Source of the DNA: Rhizophlyctis rosea
Taxonomy: Eukaryota > Chytridiomycota > Chytridiomycetes > Rhizophlyctidales > Rhizophlyctidaceae
NCBI GenBank assembly: GCA_027596075.1
Contig: JADGJC010000047.1
Location: 129,098-193,097 of the forward strand
Direction of reading: 5' to 3'
Length of the DNA: 64,000 bases
The notes under the pieces: model-generated
Told to the model about the DNA's origin: nothing
The model's database searches: none
What the model saw: only the letters and a program-made list of their open reading frames with translations
Shown here: positions 44,010 to 55,053 of the stretch, piece by piece
Numbering within the stretch: the first letter of the stretch is position 1
Layout: the number at the start of each line of letters is the position of its first letter
Made by a program: the position numbers and the translations under genes

Positions 44010-46699
44010 ATGTCAATTGCCCATCCCGCATTCCAGATACGACATCCGCTCGGCAGAGGATTTCCAGCTGGTACTCCTTCGTTCTTCAATACGGAAATGC
44101 ACTATCGTAAGAGCTAACAAAGTTCATCAGGCAAACCTACACGTCAATCCCCAACATCTCCCACCCGACCTCCATCGCGCGGTGCTGCTGGGAGGAAGCC
44201 ACGCTTAGGAACAGGGAGCGGAGTTCCAAATGTAGAGGATGAGTACATACGGAATTTGCAGCAGCAGATTTATTTGTTGGAATTGGAGACGAGATATCTG
44301 TGAGTTGCGAGGGGGTTGCTCATTACATGTAACATGAACGGGATCTTGCTATTCTGGCAGCATATCTGACATCTCTCTTACCTGTCAATAATCAGACGGG
44401 CTCCGAAAACCGCAGGTAACGTGTTATCCTTCCACATGTACACTCGCTATTGATCAAAGCTCCACACCCTGACATTGACCCTCCCTTTCTTTCCCATCAC
44501 GATCTTTGCCATCCCTCATCAAAACCCACAGGCGACGAATCAACATCACAAAACCTCCTCCCATACCCCGACCCATCTCAACAGCAAGGATCGCAACCAT
44601 CATTCCCAGACCTCAACCTTCAATCCGCACCCCTGAACGATGCGATCCGAACACTCAAGGTCCAGTATGTGCAGTTGCAGGAAGTGCATAAACGGGAGAT
44701 GAAGGTACGAGTGATGATTGGGTAGTTGACGGCGACGCATAGGGTGGATTGGTTTTGCGGAGGGGGCTGTGGTGCGAGTTGTCAGAAGAAGAACATGATT
44801 AGTTTTCGCTGTCGACAACCGAGATTTGTAGGGAGGCCATGATTTGGACAGCATCATAATTATCTCACCTTCTTCCTGTCCATTCATGCAGAAACTGCAA
44901 GACCAAATCGACAAATACCAAACGGATACCCGCATGCAGCAACTCACTCTCGCACAAGCAGAAAAGGACCGAGACGATGCCGTGAGAGAGAATCGTGCTC
45001 TACGAGGTAAGCAAAACACGCCCCGCGTAAAACAACGACAGCACTTACCTCCTCCTTCGCAAAACCACTAACCAACTCCCCATCCCCCCTCCACCAGACA
45101 CACACACAACCGAAAAAGACACCCTAAACTCCTCCCTCATCTCCCTGCGCAAAAAGCATGAAGTCGCTCAATCCGAATGCGCACGGTTACAACTATCTTA
45201 TGACCGATGTGCAAGTGAGAAGCAGGCAGCGTTGGCGGAGAAAGCGAGAGTTGAGGAGGAGATGATGAAGTATAAGGCGCAGGTGGAGGAGCAGTTACAG
45301 TTGAATGAGAGAATGAAGGGGAGGTGCGAGGAGTTGAGGGGGGTTAATTTGCAGTTGCAGGTTGGTTGGGGTGTTTGGGTTGGGGTTATGATTTGGGTGG
45401 AGGTGGGGGAAGGTTTGTCCGTACTGACGACGAACCTTTGCGTGATGTCTCCACACAGACTCAAATCGAGACCCTCCAAATAGCGCTTGACGCATCCTCA
45501 TCGACGAGTCTTGGCACACGGGTGAAGGAGCTTGAAGCTGAGGTGTTGACTCTACGGACGGACGTGAAGCAGGCGGAGACGCGGTGTAAGCAAGAGGAAC
45601 ATTTGCGGATGAAGATTGCGGAGGATTGTTCGGAGCTGGTGAAGAGCAATGTGTCGTTGAAGAAGGAGGTTGAGGATGTTGCGGGGAGGTTGAGGAAGGT
45701 TTGTGTTTGAGAGGATCAGTTCTGATGGAGGGTCTATGCAGTTTGGTGGGAAAGTTTCGAAGGAGTGGGTACAGGGTAAACATCTATTTTCCTTACTGAT
45801 GGTGTTTGGCAATGGTAGGAACTGGCATCACGTGAAGCCAAGGTAACGAAGCGGCAGGATCAGTTGAAGGAGCTTGAAAACGTCAAGGCGGAGTTGGATC
45901 GGTTGAAGGATGATTTTGGAATGTTGCGGATCTCGGCGGACGCGAAGGATCGGAAGATTGGGGAGTTGACATCTCAGGTTCGTTGGTTTATGCAATTCAA
46001 GAGGGATGCAGAGAGGAAGGGCCCATGTCCCGTTTGGGTTGGCAACGTCTGTTCCCCGCTACCCAAATATGCGCTGTTGGTCTCACTTCCCGCCTCTCTT
46101 TTCAGATTAAAACGCAAGAAGCTGGTGTGAATAAGGGTATGTGTCTTTTCCCACAGTTTGAAGGAAGTCTTCAAATGACACATCATTAACCGAACATGAA
46201 ATTCATTACAGCCATCGAGGCGCGCACAGTCATGGCAGAAAGAATAACAGAGCTGGAGGAACGCGTAAGACAACAAGAGCTAGAAATCATCCAACTCGGA
46301 CAAGACAAAAGGTAACGCTCCCTCACCACCCCTTTCCCTTCTCTCATCCCACACCTCACCCCACCCCCCAACAGTCTCCTAATAGACGACGTCGCCGAAC
46401 TCCGCAACACAACCGATCTCCGCACCCACAAACTCTCCAACCTAACCTCCGAAAACCACCAACTCCGTCTCGAACTGGAACGATTCCAGAAACAGCTGAG
46501 CGCGCGCGGGGAGTTCTCGAGCTTGTTGAGGGAGGTTGAGAATAGCGGGGAGAATTATTTGAGTTTGATGAGGAATGTGAGAATGTTTTTGAAGGGGGAT
46601 GATGGGGATGAGGGGGGTGGTACGGGGAGTGGCGGGGGAGGGGGAGGGGAGGAGGGTGGGGGGAGACCGGCTAGTAGGGCTAGTGCGAGGGATTTGTGA
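44010..46699 (+). CDS. Long coiled-coil protein, possibly flagellar or basal-body associated
   Basis: About eleven exons, joined by GT-AG introns, run from ATG 44010 (MSIAHPAFQIRHPLGRGF) to TGA 46697-46699, roughly 600 residues. After a basic Ser/Pro-rich start comes VEDEYIRNLQQQIYLLELE, a compact helix. A disordered PYPDPSQQQ linker precedes nearly continuous heptads: AIRTLKVQYVQLQEVHKREM, KLQDQIDKYQTDTRM, SLRKKHEVAQSECARLQLSY, TRVKELEAEVLTLRTDVKQA, ENVKAELDRLKDDFGMLRI, RITELEERVRQQELEIIQ and LTSENHQLRLELERFQKQL. It ends in a Gly-rich then PASRASARDL tail. No catalytic domain is seen. The domain style is like centrosomal or ciliary scaffold proteins, which fits other genes here, but I cannot name the family. 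Confidence 0.65.
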
Positions 46700-47677
46700 G
46701 GTGGGGACTTTATGTAAAGTCAATCTAGCTAGTCGATCCCAACACTGATGGAAGTGTGTGCACATTGCATGGGGACTGGGAAGAACATCTAAGCTTGTTA
46801 CAGACAGAACAACACGAAACTCGCTGTTACCAGAATGATGAAACACAAGACAGCGGCAATCCAGTGTCTGGAATTGCATCTGGCTCGGATGTAACTGTCA
46901 CTTGGTCCCCGAATTTGCTCATTATGGTACCGGCTGGTAGGGTTCCCTCCAGGATGCTCCTCCCTTTACCTAGGTATCACAGCCCTCGTTCGTTATCGCC
47001 GCTTGTGTGGCTCTGTCGATCTGGGTCAATCTGGGCCGTTGACAGGGTAATGCTGGGTGGGCGTTTGCAAGCATCTTGGATAATCCTCTTGTCCGACACA
47101 ACAATGCGTGTGCGGCGCGGCGTGCTCCTTCAAAAATAAGCGTGCAGAATCTAGCCAGAAGGGGTCTACAATTGGGGAAGCGTAACAACTATTCCAGTCA
47201 CCGCGCCGCAAGCCCGGGCCACTGTGGCCTTTTGGTGGTTTTATCCAGGCCCAGGCTTGCAGAGCAGATGCAACCCACTATTTGCAACTTGGCCTAAATC
47301 GGGAAATTACCCCAGAGACACCCAAATAAACCCCTGGATAAACTACGCCCAACGATAATAAGTGTGTGTGCACCGACTCCTCCCAAGTCCAGTGACTATA
47401 TATAGCGACAGAGAGGTTTGTTGGCTTAATGTCGACAAAGCAGTGGAGACGCCGCCATTGTTGATTGGCACGACTTGATTGTAACACCTGTCACGGTGTT
47501 TCTGCCAACGTATACCTCGAGGTCATCGAAATATCCTCTTGAGGTCGGGAATAATATTGGACGAATCGCCAGGTACGGAATTCATCACATTGCCAACCAT
47601 CTCCTTCTCCTTGCCCGCACCATTTTTGCTGAACTCCAATTCTTGACGCTCGCCACAGCACAACGTAATCCGCAAGC
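46700..47677. other. Intergenic, 978 bp
   Basis: This is the upstream region of the HET-domain gene. A CTATATATA string lies at about 47395-47403. Short frames have no features. Confidence 0.45.
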
Positions 47678-49549
47678 ATGACCGTATCTAGCAGTCCCAA
47701 CCCACGAACATCCCGCCGCGAACGAACAACAAAGATCTGCACAAAATGCTCCAACCCCGTCACGCCGTGGCATCCGGATCAACCCGAAATGCGCCTTGTC
47801 TGCGTAGCAGAGGGGGTAGAACCTGCCGTTTATACTGTTGGGGAGGTGTGCGCAAAGTGTGGCTCTGACATGTCTGTCTTTGCTACTATTTCGCACACCT
47901 GGGGGCAGACGGCTCAGATGGACATCAGTGCGGTTCGGAATGTACCTTGGAAAGTGCCTCTCTCCCGATTGGGAAAAATTGACGAGATGATTGGTCTTGT
48001 CCGGGGTTCGGGGTTCGAGTGGATGTGGGTTGATGTGCTCTGCATCGATCAGTCCAATGACAAGGATAAGAAGCGTCAAGTCCTCAACATGCGGCATTAC
48101 TACTCCAACTGCAAGCTCTGCTTCGCTCTTCTGGACTCCACAGCCTTGCGCAACCTCCAGCTCCTGCAGTACTCAGCCGACTACGCCGACACCGTTTTGA
48201 GACGCGTCTACGACGAAGTCTCCGGAGTATATGAAACATGTGGTGGGAATAGCACCACGTTCATTAAGGTCAAGCCAAGGTGGGATTGGGAGGCAGATTA
48301 TCGGAAAGCGATTGGGATTTTGGAGCGGAACCTGAACCAGTTGGAGATCCTCTCGCGTGATGCCTGGATGCGTAGGGTGTGGACGCTTCAGGAAGGGGTC
48401 CTGCCACCTCGGTTGATTCTTGTTGGGACGGACGGTAATCACGTTGATTTATCAACAATCGGGGATTGTTTCACGTGGTGGTTGCAAGTAGATGATATAT
48501 ATTACGACAGGGTGGCGACAAGGCGGTCGGCAGTACATAGCCTCTATAGATACATCCTGGTTGGGTCACGGGCTAAAGAGATTGAATGGGAGTCGGACTC
48601 GGGAAGCTCAGTGGAGGAGGACGATTACGAAGCTCACCAGCAAGCGTTAGATCGGTTGACATTCATGGACGTCATTGGAGCAACGGTTGGGAGAGCCGCT
48701 ACGTTGCCGGAAGACCGTGTGTATGGTGTCATTGGTCTTCTCAAGTACGGGGAGGCGGTGGATGTCCAATACGGAATCGGGGAGCAAGCTGCTTTGGAAC
48801 GGTTGATGACGACGGCGGCGAAGGCCGGAGATCTCAGTTTCCTTGCGAACGCTGGGGCGTACTTGAAAGAAGATGGGAAATGTTTCGTTCCAAACATTGC
48901 CGAGGGCATCGACTTCAACGTCTACAGTAGCGTAGTAACAGAGGATTCTTTTGCGGAAGTGACCAACAACGGGCTTCGAGTGATGGGCGTAAATGCCGGC
49001 AAAGTGATGGAGATCGCTTCCGTCGGAACCTTGACCTGGTGTAACCTACTCAAATCTCTCTCCGTCCTCAAAGCCGATAAAGAACACGCTCTGTCCTGCC
49101 TGCTTCCCCAGTGGGAGGACGCCAGAGAAATCGTCCGTGACCTCCTTGACCCCTTTGTCCCCACTGCCGCCAACGATAGTCAACTTTCCATCATGCAACT
49201 TCAGCACATTCTACGATTCAAATTTGAAAACGGTGCCCGTACAACAACCGAAATAGTCAAGCCGAGCGAGACGCGGGATTTGGGTATCGTTCCTGGTTCC
49301 ACCAAGGAAGTATACATTGTTCGCATCGATGGGCGGAGAGGTACGCTCTGGGGTTTAGCGGGAGGTACCGGAGCAGCTAGCATTCAGGTTGGGGATGATT
49401 GTGTCGTATTAGGGGTTAGCACTGCATTTAAAAAGATGTGTCTGTTTGCGGAGGTTGACGACGGGGTGGTTCATTGTTCAGCTTCCGGCATCATCGAGTA
49501 TGAGGAGCAGTGGTGGAGGAAGGATAAGCGGCAAGTGACCATCGCTTGA
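47678..49549 (+). CDS. HET-domain protein
   Basis: This single exon encodes 623 residues from ATG 47678. The N-terminus has two CxxC pairs (C21TKC24, C58AKC61) that may bind zinc. The HET core follows: ATISHTWG at 69-76, FEWMWVDVLCIDQ at 113-125, NMRHYYSNC at about 137-145, DAWMRRVWTLQEG at 228-240 and ATLPEDRVYGVIGLL at 341-355. In filamentous fungi HET domains trigger programmed cell death on recognition of non-self after hyphal fusion; the domain is distantly related to TIR domains. The C-terminal about 200 residues are unassigned. The gene has no introns, unlike most neighbours, which could reflect retroposition or transfer but is also common in HET genes. Its partner or trigger is unknown. 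Confidence 0.85.
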   Translation: MTVSSSPNPRTSRRERTTKICTKCSNPVTPWHPDQPEMRLVCVAEGVEPAVYTVGEVCAKCGSDMSVFATISHTWGQTAQMDISAVRNVPWKVPLSRLGKIDEMIGLVRGSGFEWMWVDVLCIDQSNDKDKKRQVLNMRHYYSNCKLCFALLDSTALRNLQLLQYSADYADTVLRRVYDEVSGVYETCGGNSTTFIKVKPRWDWEADYRKAIGILERNLNQLEILSRDAWMRRVWTLQEGVLPPRLILVGTDGNHVDLSTIGDCFTWWLQVDDIYYDRVATRRSAVHSLYRYILVGSRAKEIEWESDSGSSVEEDDYEAHQQALDRLTFMDVIGATVGRAATLPEDRVYGVIGLLKYGEAVDVQYGIGEQAALERLMTTAAKAGDLSFLANAGAYLKEDGKCFVPNIAEGIDFNVYSSVVTEDSFAEVTNNGLRVMGVNAGKVMEIASVGTLTWCNLLKSLSVLKADKEHALSCLLPQWEDAREIVRDLLDPFVPTAANDSQLSIMQLQHILRFKFENGARTTTEIVKPSETRDLGIVPGSTKEVYIVRIDGRRGTLWGLAGGTGAASIQVGDDCVVLGVSTAFKKMCLFAEVDDGVVHCSASGIIEYEEQWWRKDKRQVTIA

Positions 49550-50288
49550 ACAAATACGGATCGAACTCAGATGTAGGTACAAACTTAAGTAGCACTATCT
49601 CGTGATAGTTTCAATAGGATATAGACTTTGTTGGCATCTTATTATAGAATTTTGTATACATCACCCTGAATCATTACATCTCAAAGTCGAAGCAGTGAAG
49701 TTGGTTGCTGATACATTTTCTCATTCTATTCGAATGGTTTGGAATCGCCTTGACTTCATCATTGAAGAGTATGATTAGTGCGGAGGATTGCTCTGGTATC
49801 AACAGTGGAGTTTGAATTGAAGCAGAGCAGATCGCCTTTGGGCAAATAAGTTGATCATTTTGGCTGGGCAGTGCGGAGTGAACGAGTCATAAAGACGTTG
49901 CCACATGCAGATGGGTCGAAAAGGACATACCTACTGTGCAATTCATAGGGGAGTAAGTCACCACAGTGGTCGAGAGCCAAAGCTTTTGACATTACAACTT
50001 GCATATTCATGATGCGACCTGCAGCTCCTTTACACCCTCCAAAGTAGAAAACGAGGGGGTATTTTGAACTTCCGCCAGTCACTTCTGCAATGGAAGCTAG
50101 TAGAGCTCACCCAAGACGTTTCCTCCCCAACTGTTTGCAGTTTACACATAGTACGCTGGCTATTCACGGTCAAATCGGTGGAGCCGTGACGGGATTAGGA
50201 ATCCTTGCAGTAAATCACCCAGTAACCAAGGCTTCCAAATTTACAAATGATTCAATTGAACCCCATGCGCCAGGTTGCGAGCCCTGCT
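49550..50288. other. Intergenic, 739 bp
   Basis: This region lies between the HET gene stop and the 3' end of the Trp-Trp repeat pseudogene. I see no gene. Confidence 0.45.
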
Positions 50289-52183
50289 TCACAAATAATC
50301 ATATTCTTGGAGCCAAGACAACATCTCCCCTTCAACAGCAAACGCCTCACCGCCACCCCTGCATTCATCCACAGTTTCCCTTGAAGATACCAAACGCCGG
50401 ATCGTCCCCCTTTCTTGACCATCAACCAACAACCCACTGTTCTTCCACCAAACCCGTACATGCTCCGGACCCCACTTTGCCACCTTCTCAGGATCAAACT
50501 TCATCCAACCCACTCTCTTTCCACCATTCCAACACCCCAATACTGGCCTTCGCACCATTATATGTGTATGAGCTACTAGCAGATATGGCCAATGAGATCG
50601 GCAAGCGGCTACCGACCCACCAGCATATTACTTCATAACCAATACCATCTGCGTGACCGAACGCCGTCTCCGTGTACCGCAGTTCCAGTTTGCTATCCTT
50701 CCACCATTGTAATACGTCTACGTGCCCAGCAAGACTGGCATGGTCAATCGCTTTGGTGGTGTAATTCAGTTGTAAACCACTGGATCGCCACCAATTAAGT
50801 GCGTCAATACGCCCGTGTCGACTAGCTACATCGATGGCTGTGTCCCGTCAAACCCAAACCCTTTACGCAGCTTTAATGGCTATCCACTATCCCTCCACTA
50901 CTGCAAGATATCCAGTCTGCCGTCACGACTAGCTGTGATCAACGGCTCTGGTCCGTAATACATCTTCAGATCACTACCCTTCCACCAATTCAAGACGTGG
51001 ATATGCCCGGCCTCGCTTGCCGGATGCACTGCCGCAGAAGTGTAACGTAGCTCCAAACCGCTTTGCGCCCACCACTCCAGTACATCCACATGTCCCGCTT
51101 GACTTGCCCAATCCATGCTGCGCTGCGTCCACTAGCCTACTCCTCCGAAGCCACCATTCCAACACCTTCACCTTCCCATTCCGACTAGCTAGATCCATTG
51201 CCCATTCAGAATATGTCATTGGCAGCCCGCTACGGTCTCGCCACCACTCCAAGACATGAATGTGACCATGCTCCGATGCCCTGAGAGGTAGTTCAGTAAA
51301 GTTGATAGGAGAGAAACTCCTCTTTCAAACTATTCTTACCAGTCAACAGCGCGTTTACTATATTTCATCTCCAGCCCACTCTGTTTCCACCACTCCAAGG
51401 TAAATACATGTCCACCCCTACTGGCAAATTCAACAAGTTGTGTGTCCAACTGCTTCACCACTGAAATCCACTGTTGAGCCACCATTCAATAAGGAGGATA
51501 TGTCCATGCACACAAGCCAAATCGACAGCTGTCGGCGCCCCCCCATCGTACCATTGGCGAGGACGGGGATAGTAGGATAGCGGAGTGTTGCCGCGTAGGA
51601 TTTCCGCCGGGAGTGATTCGTCTACCAGCCACCATTTAATGACATCCAAATATCCATGTTTTGTGGCCAGCTTGAAGAGCTCAAAAGACCATTTGCGTGG
51701 GAGGGAGGAGTGTTTCCACCACACCAAGATGGGAATATGACCGTAGGAACTTGCGAGATCGCAGGCGTTGTGGGTGTATTTGATAGTAAAGCCGCTGGCC
51801 TTCCACCAGTCCAAAACGGCAACATGGCCATATCGGCTAGTGGAATCTACGGCCTTTTCCGTATATGTCAATTTCAATTGGCTTTGTTTCCACCAGTCTG
51901 GGACAAGGACGTGGCCTTTAGCACTAGCTTCGTCCAACGCTCTGTAGGTGTATGTGGGTGGTCGAGCACCATTCTTGATACGCCTGCCCCAGAAAAGTAG
52001 GCTGGGGAGGTGACCGATTGCGGAGGCATTATCAAGACTCAGAAGGCGTGGGCGGCGGGCTGACGGGTCAAGTGAGATGGGATATTTGTAAGTGAGGAGA
52101 AGGTTGAGAGTGATTTGGAAGTGGCTTTCAGCGGGCGAGAGGCAGAGGATTCGGTCAATGATTTCCGGTGGTAGAACGAGCAT
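50289..52183 (-). pseudogene. Trp-Trp ankyrin-like repeat gene, second locus (multiply frameshifted)
   Basis: ATG 52183 opens 242 clean residues, MLVLPPEIIDRILCLSPAES then LRFQITLN-like leader text and repeats such as GHVAVLDWWKASGF, GHIPILVWWKHSSL and GYLDVIKWWLVDES. The frame ends at TGA 51455. Downstream, repeats continue in other frames: GHVFTLEWWKQSGLEMKYS at about 51360-51420, a piece with NGKVKVLEWWLRRS (51130-51250), GHVDVLEWWAQSGLELRYT and GHIHVLNWWKGSDL (50900-51116). More follow at 50650-50880 and a C-terminal end, FDPEKVAKWGPEHVRVWWKN, at 50289-50500. The order and total length match the 60.6-62.7 kb gene. At least four frame breaks make it a pseudogene, although the N-terminal 242 residues could still be expressed. 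Confidence 0.75.
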
Positions 52184-52677
52184 GGTTTGAATGGTGAAGG
52201 GTCTTGAGGGTTTGATGTTCGTGTCCCAGTAATGGTACTCGTCAATTGTGGGCCGGTTGGAAGCGGTGGGAAAGGAAAAGAGCAGGAGTCCCTTCCCTTC
52301 TCATTTTGCCAAAAAGCTGCAGATCCAAGTCATCTCACCAAAAATGGGTCAGATAATATACGCGAGGGTCCTTTCTGATCGCTCTGGTATTCCCAACTTT
52401 TTGGAAACAACGGCCGACTACGGCGACTAAGACTTGTCATTCTTGATATTGCAATATAACCATTCCGTGCACTTTACCGAGACGAGTTATCTTGAGGACG
52501 TGCCGGCAGAGCTTGACGTGCTATTCTCCCATTTTGATTGAAGCCAGTTGGACATTGATGGATCCTTGAGGGTCGCCGGAGGGCATAACATGCGATCGAA
52601 GGTTATGTAGCTTCTCCTGAGTCATGACTGAAGGATAGGGGTAGAAATTTTGCCTTGTATTCCCTAGCCTCTCATCA
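52184..52677. other. Intergenic, 494 bp
   Basis: This is upstream of the repeat pseudogene. I see no gene. Confidence 0.4.
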
Positions 52678-53300
52678 TGGAAGCAACTCAAATGCCAATC
52701 TACGCTGCACCTCACCGAAGCACCCCAGCAGTCCACCTTCCAAGTTCCCTCCCCTCTATCCTCACCTTCGACATAGCTGACAACCAAGTATCTTTTCCCA
52801 ATGCCTTCTCCGCATGTCCTTAGTCGGATCTCAACGCGAACCCCTCATCGCCAGCTTCCGCTCCACGCTAATCGCCGGGTTCACTTCCAAACCGGTATTG
52901 AATTTTGCCAAGGATCCGTTGAGGGGCGCATAATTGCTGCAGTCTTAAAGTTCCCTGCGTTCACCATGAGACCCATAGTCATCAATCTCAAAAACGGGGA
53001 GACCATCGAGTTGACACCAGTCGGGTGGCTGTCACTGATTTCATGAGACTACCGTCATGCTAGAAGGGCAGCAGTATGATTGGAAGTATATCAAACAGCC
53101 CATCCGGGGTCTCGAATTGGTGGATGCCGACGACAAAGTTTTGATGCAAATATGGGCGAAGTTGCGTACAAGTCCACGACCATGGTTTCGCGAATGATTT
53201 CATCCGAAAACTTGTCATTGTTGCCATTGTCATGGATGAGAAGGATTGCGGGTTCAGGCGAAATCCGCAAGGTGGTACCTACAGAGTATGTTAGTACAGA
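52678..53300 (+). other. Possible decayed coding remnant
   Basis: Coding-like pieces occur in succession but in different frames: MEATQMPIYAAPHRSTPAVH (from 52678), SQREPLIASFRSTLIAGFTS (about 52830), MRPIVINLKNGETIELTPVG (52967), EGQQYDWKYIKQPIRGLELV (about 53065) and DFIRKLVIVAIVMDEKD (about 53200). No GT-AG set that I tried joins them all. They may be a dead gene of a duplicated family. I do not recognise any piece. Confidence 0.3.
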
Positions 53301-53769
53301 GAGATCAACAGTTTTGACCATATTGACTACAGGTCCATTGGCTTCTCGCTAGCAGAAGCTACTGGAAGGGAAACTACGGACACCATGTTTTGTGATTATA
53401 AAACTTCATCTTGAGGACGAGCCCTGTTCTTTTGCATAACCAATACATCCTCTGACGTATTGACTCAAAGTGGACAGGCCATGACCTTCCACAATTGTCA
53501 ACATCCGTTTTTACCAGAATTGCTCTCAAAAACGCTGACTGCATCTTCTTTCCCAACGCTACCCCACAGCGAGATACTTCCGAATGGCATTTCGTAACTT
53601 GGCTTCCTATTATTCCTTTCCCTTTTCCCGATACACAAACTTCAACTACATGCAGAAATTTACAGAGAAAGTACAAAGTTCACCCCCAATGGCAAAAACA
53701 GAGGTACTGCACAATCAATCAAAACCGAAAAACACATAGCAGAGCAAAAACTAAAAAAACCCGCAATGA
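53301..53769. other. Intergenic, 469 bp
   Basis: This is the downstream region of the MDR oxidoreductase gene. The frame at 53495-54049 plus is the shadow of that gene. I see no other gene. Confidence 0.4.
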
Positions 53770-54861
53770 TCATTCCTCCCCAATAGTCAACACCACATTC
53801 CCCCGTTTCTCTCCCGACTCGACATACGCATGCCCCTCCGCCGCATCACCCCACCCATACACCCTATCAATGACAGGCTTCATCACCCCATCCTTCACCA
53901 ACTGCACCAAATCATCCCAATCCTTCAACGTAGCCTCCCCAGCCGCATACTCCACTCTCTTCCCCGAAGGCGTAGACACCATCCCTCTCAAAGACGTCGA
54001 AAGATTGATGTTCCCGAGCACGTACCGCCCACCAGGGTTGAGCAAGTGATGGGAGAACGAAGCTTTAGCGGGGACGTCGATGACGACGTCGTATGTTCGA
54101 TCACCGTTCAGGTAATCCTCCTTTGTGTAGTCGATGATGTGGTCTATTCCGATGGCGCGCAAAGTATCAAATTTCCGCTCAACATCGACACCCGTCACTT
54201 CCGCACCTAAATGCTTGGCGTACTGTACGGCGAATGTGCCGATACTCCCCGCAGCACCGATGACAAGCACCTTCTCCCCAGGTTTAATTTCCGCGGTCTT
54301 GATCAAATGTACAGCTTCCATCCCTCCCGTCGGTACCGCCGCCGCTTCAACATGACTCACATTCGGCGGCTTGATAGCTATCCGGCTCCTAATCCCCTTT
54401 TCCTCCCTCCCCGGCCACTCCTGACATATATACTCCGCCTGCGCACCAAACCACGCGCGATGCCCAAACACTTCGTCCCCGACTTTAATACCCTCACATC
54501 CCGACCCAACTTCCACAACGACACCGGAGAGCTCTTGTCCCAAAACATTTATACGCGCAGGCTTCGACCACCCGTTGATGGCGCGGAAGATTGTGGCGGC
54601 TGGTGGTGGGATGGGGACTTGCAGGCGGCGGAGTTCGGTGTCGGCTACTGTTAGACCTGCGGCGCGGACTTTGATGAGTATTTCGTTGGGTTTTGGGGCG
54701 GGTTTGGGGATTTCGGTGAGGTGGAGGACGGATGGGGGCCCGTAAGCGGTCCATAGGAGTGCTCGCATCTTTTGCATTGATGTTTTTTGTTTTTTTTTGG
54801 TCTTTTGAAGAGGGGAGTGACTTAATTTGCTGAATGCTTCGATGTAATGGGGTAATGGCAT
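53770..54861 (-). CDS. Medium-chain dehydrogenase/reductase (quinone-oxidoreductase-like)
   Basis: This single exon encodes 363 residues. The GroES-like N-terminal part reads MRALLWTAYGPPSVLHLTEI, PNEILIKVRAAGL and LGQELSGVVVEVGSG, then KVGDEVFGH. The Rossmann part has VLVIGAAGSIGTFAVQYAKH (nucleotide-binding G-x-x-G-x-x-G/A) and a strand ending in D of GVDVERKF. The zinc-binding cysteines of alcohol dehydrogenases are absent, so it belongs with the zinc-free quinone oxidoreductase or enoyl reductase-like MDR proteins that use NADPH. Substrate is unknown. The first about 30 residues (Lys-rich) before MQKMRALLW may be a leader, or translation may start at the internal Met. Confidence 0.85.
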   Translation of the reverse strand: MPLPHYIEAFSKLSHSPLQKTKKKQKTSMQKMRALLWTAYGPPSVLHLTEIPKPAPKPNEILIKVRAAGLTVADTELRRLQVPIPPPAATIFRAINGWSKPARINVLGQELSGVVVEVGSGCEGIKVGDEVFGHRAWFGAQAEYICQEWPGREEKGIRSRIAIKPPNVSHVEAAAVPTGGMEAVHLIKTAEIKPGEKVLVIGAAGSIGTFAVQYAKHLGAEVTGVDVERKFDTLRAIGIDHIIDYTKEDYLNGDRTYDVVIDVPAKASFSHHLLNPGGRYVLGNINLSTSLRGMVSTPSGKRVEYAAGEATLKDWDDLVQLVKDGVMKPVIDRVYGWGDAAEGHAYVESGEKRGNVVLTIGEE

Positions 54862-55053
54862 ATATCTATATGCGGGGGACCAGAAAGTTGTGCGCCATAC
54901 TTATATGAAAAAAGTGGAAGTTGTTTTTAACATTTTTTGGTGTTTGCAAAATGCGAACACAAAGTCCTGCACCGGGCAGCGTGGCAGGGCCCTGGCCAAT
55001 CATTGTTGGCTGTGCCGCCCCTCTAGACAAACCCAAAAACTCTTATCAAAATT

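Noticed and set aside
47585..48097. 170-codon minus-strand frame at the start of the HET gene
   Set aside because: It is antisense to the HET-domain coding sequence, which has unmistakable motifs.
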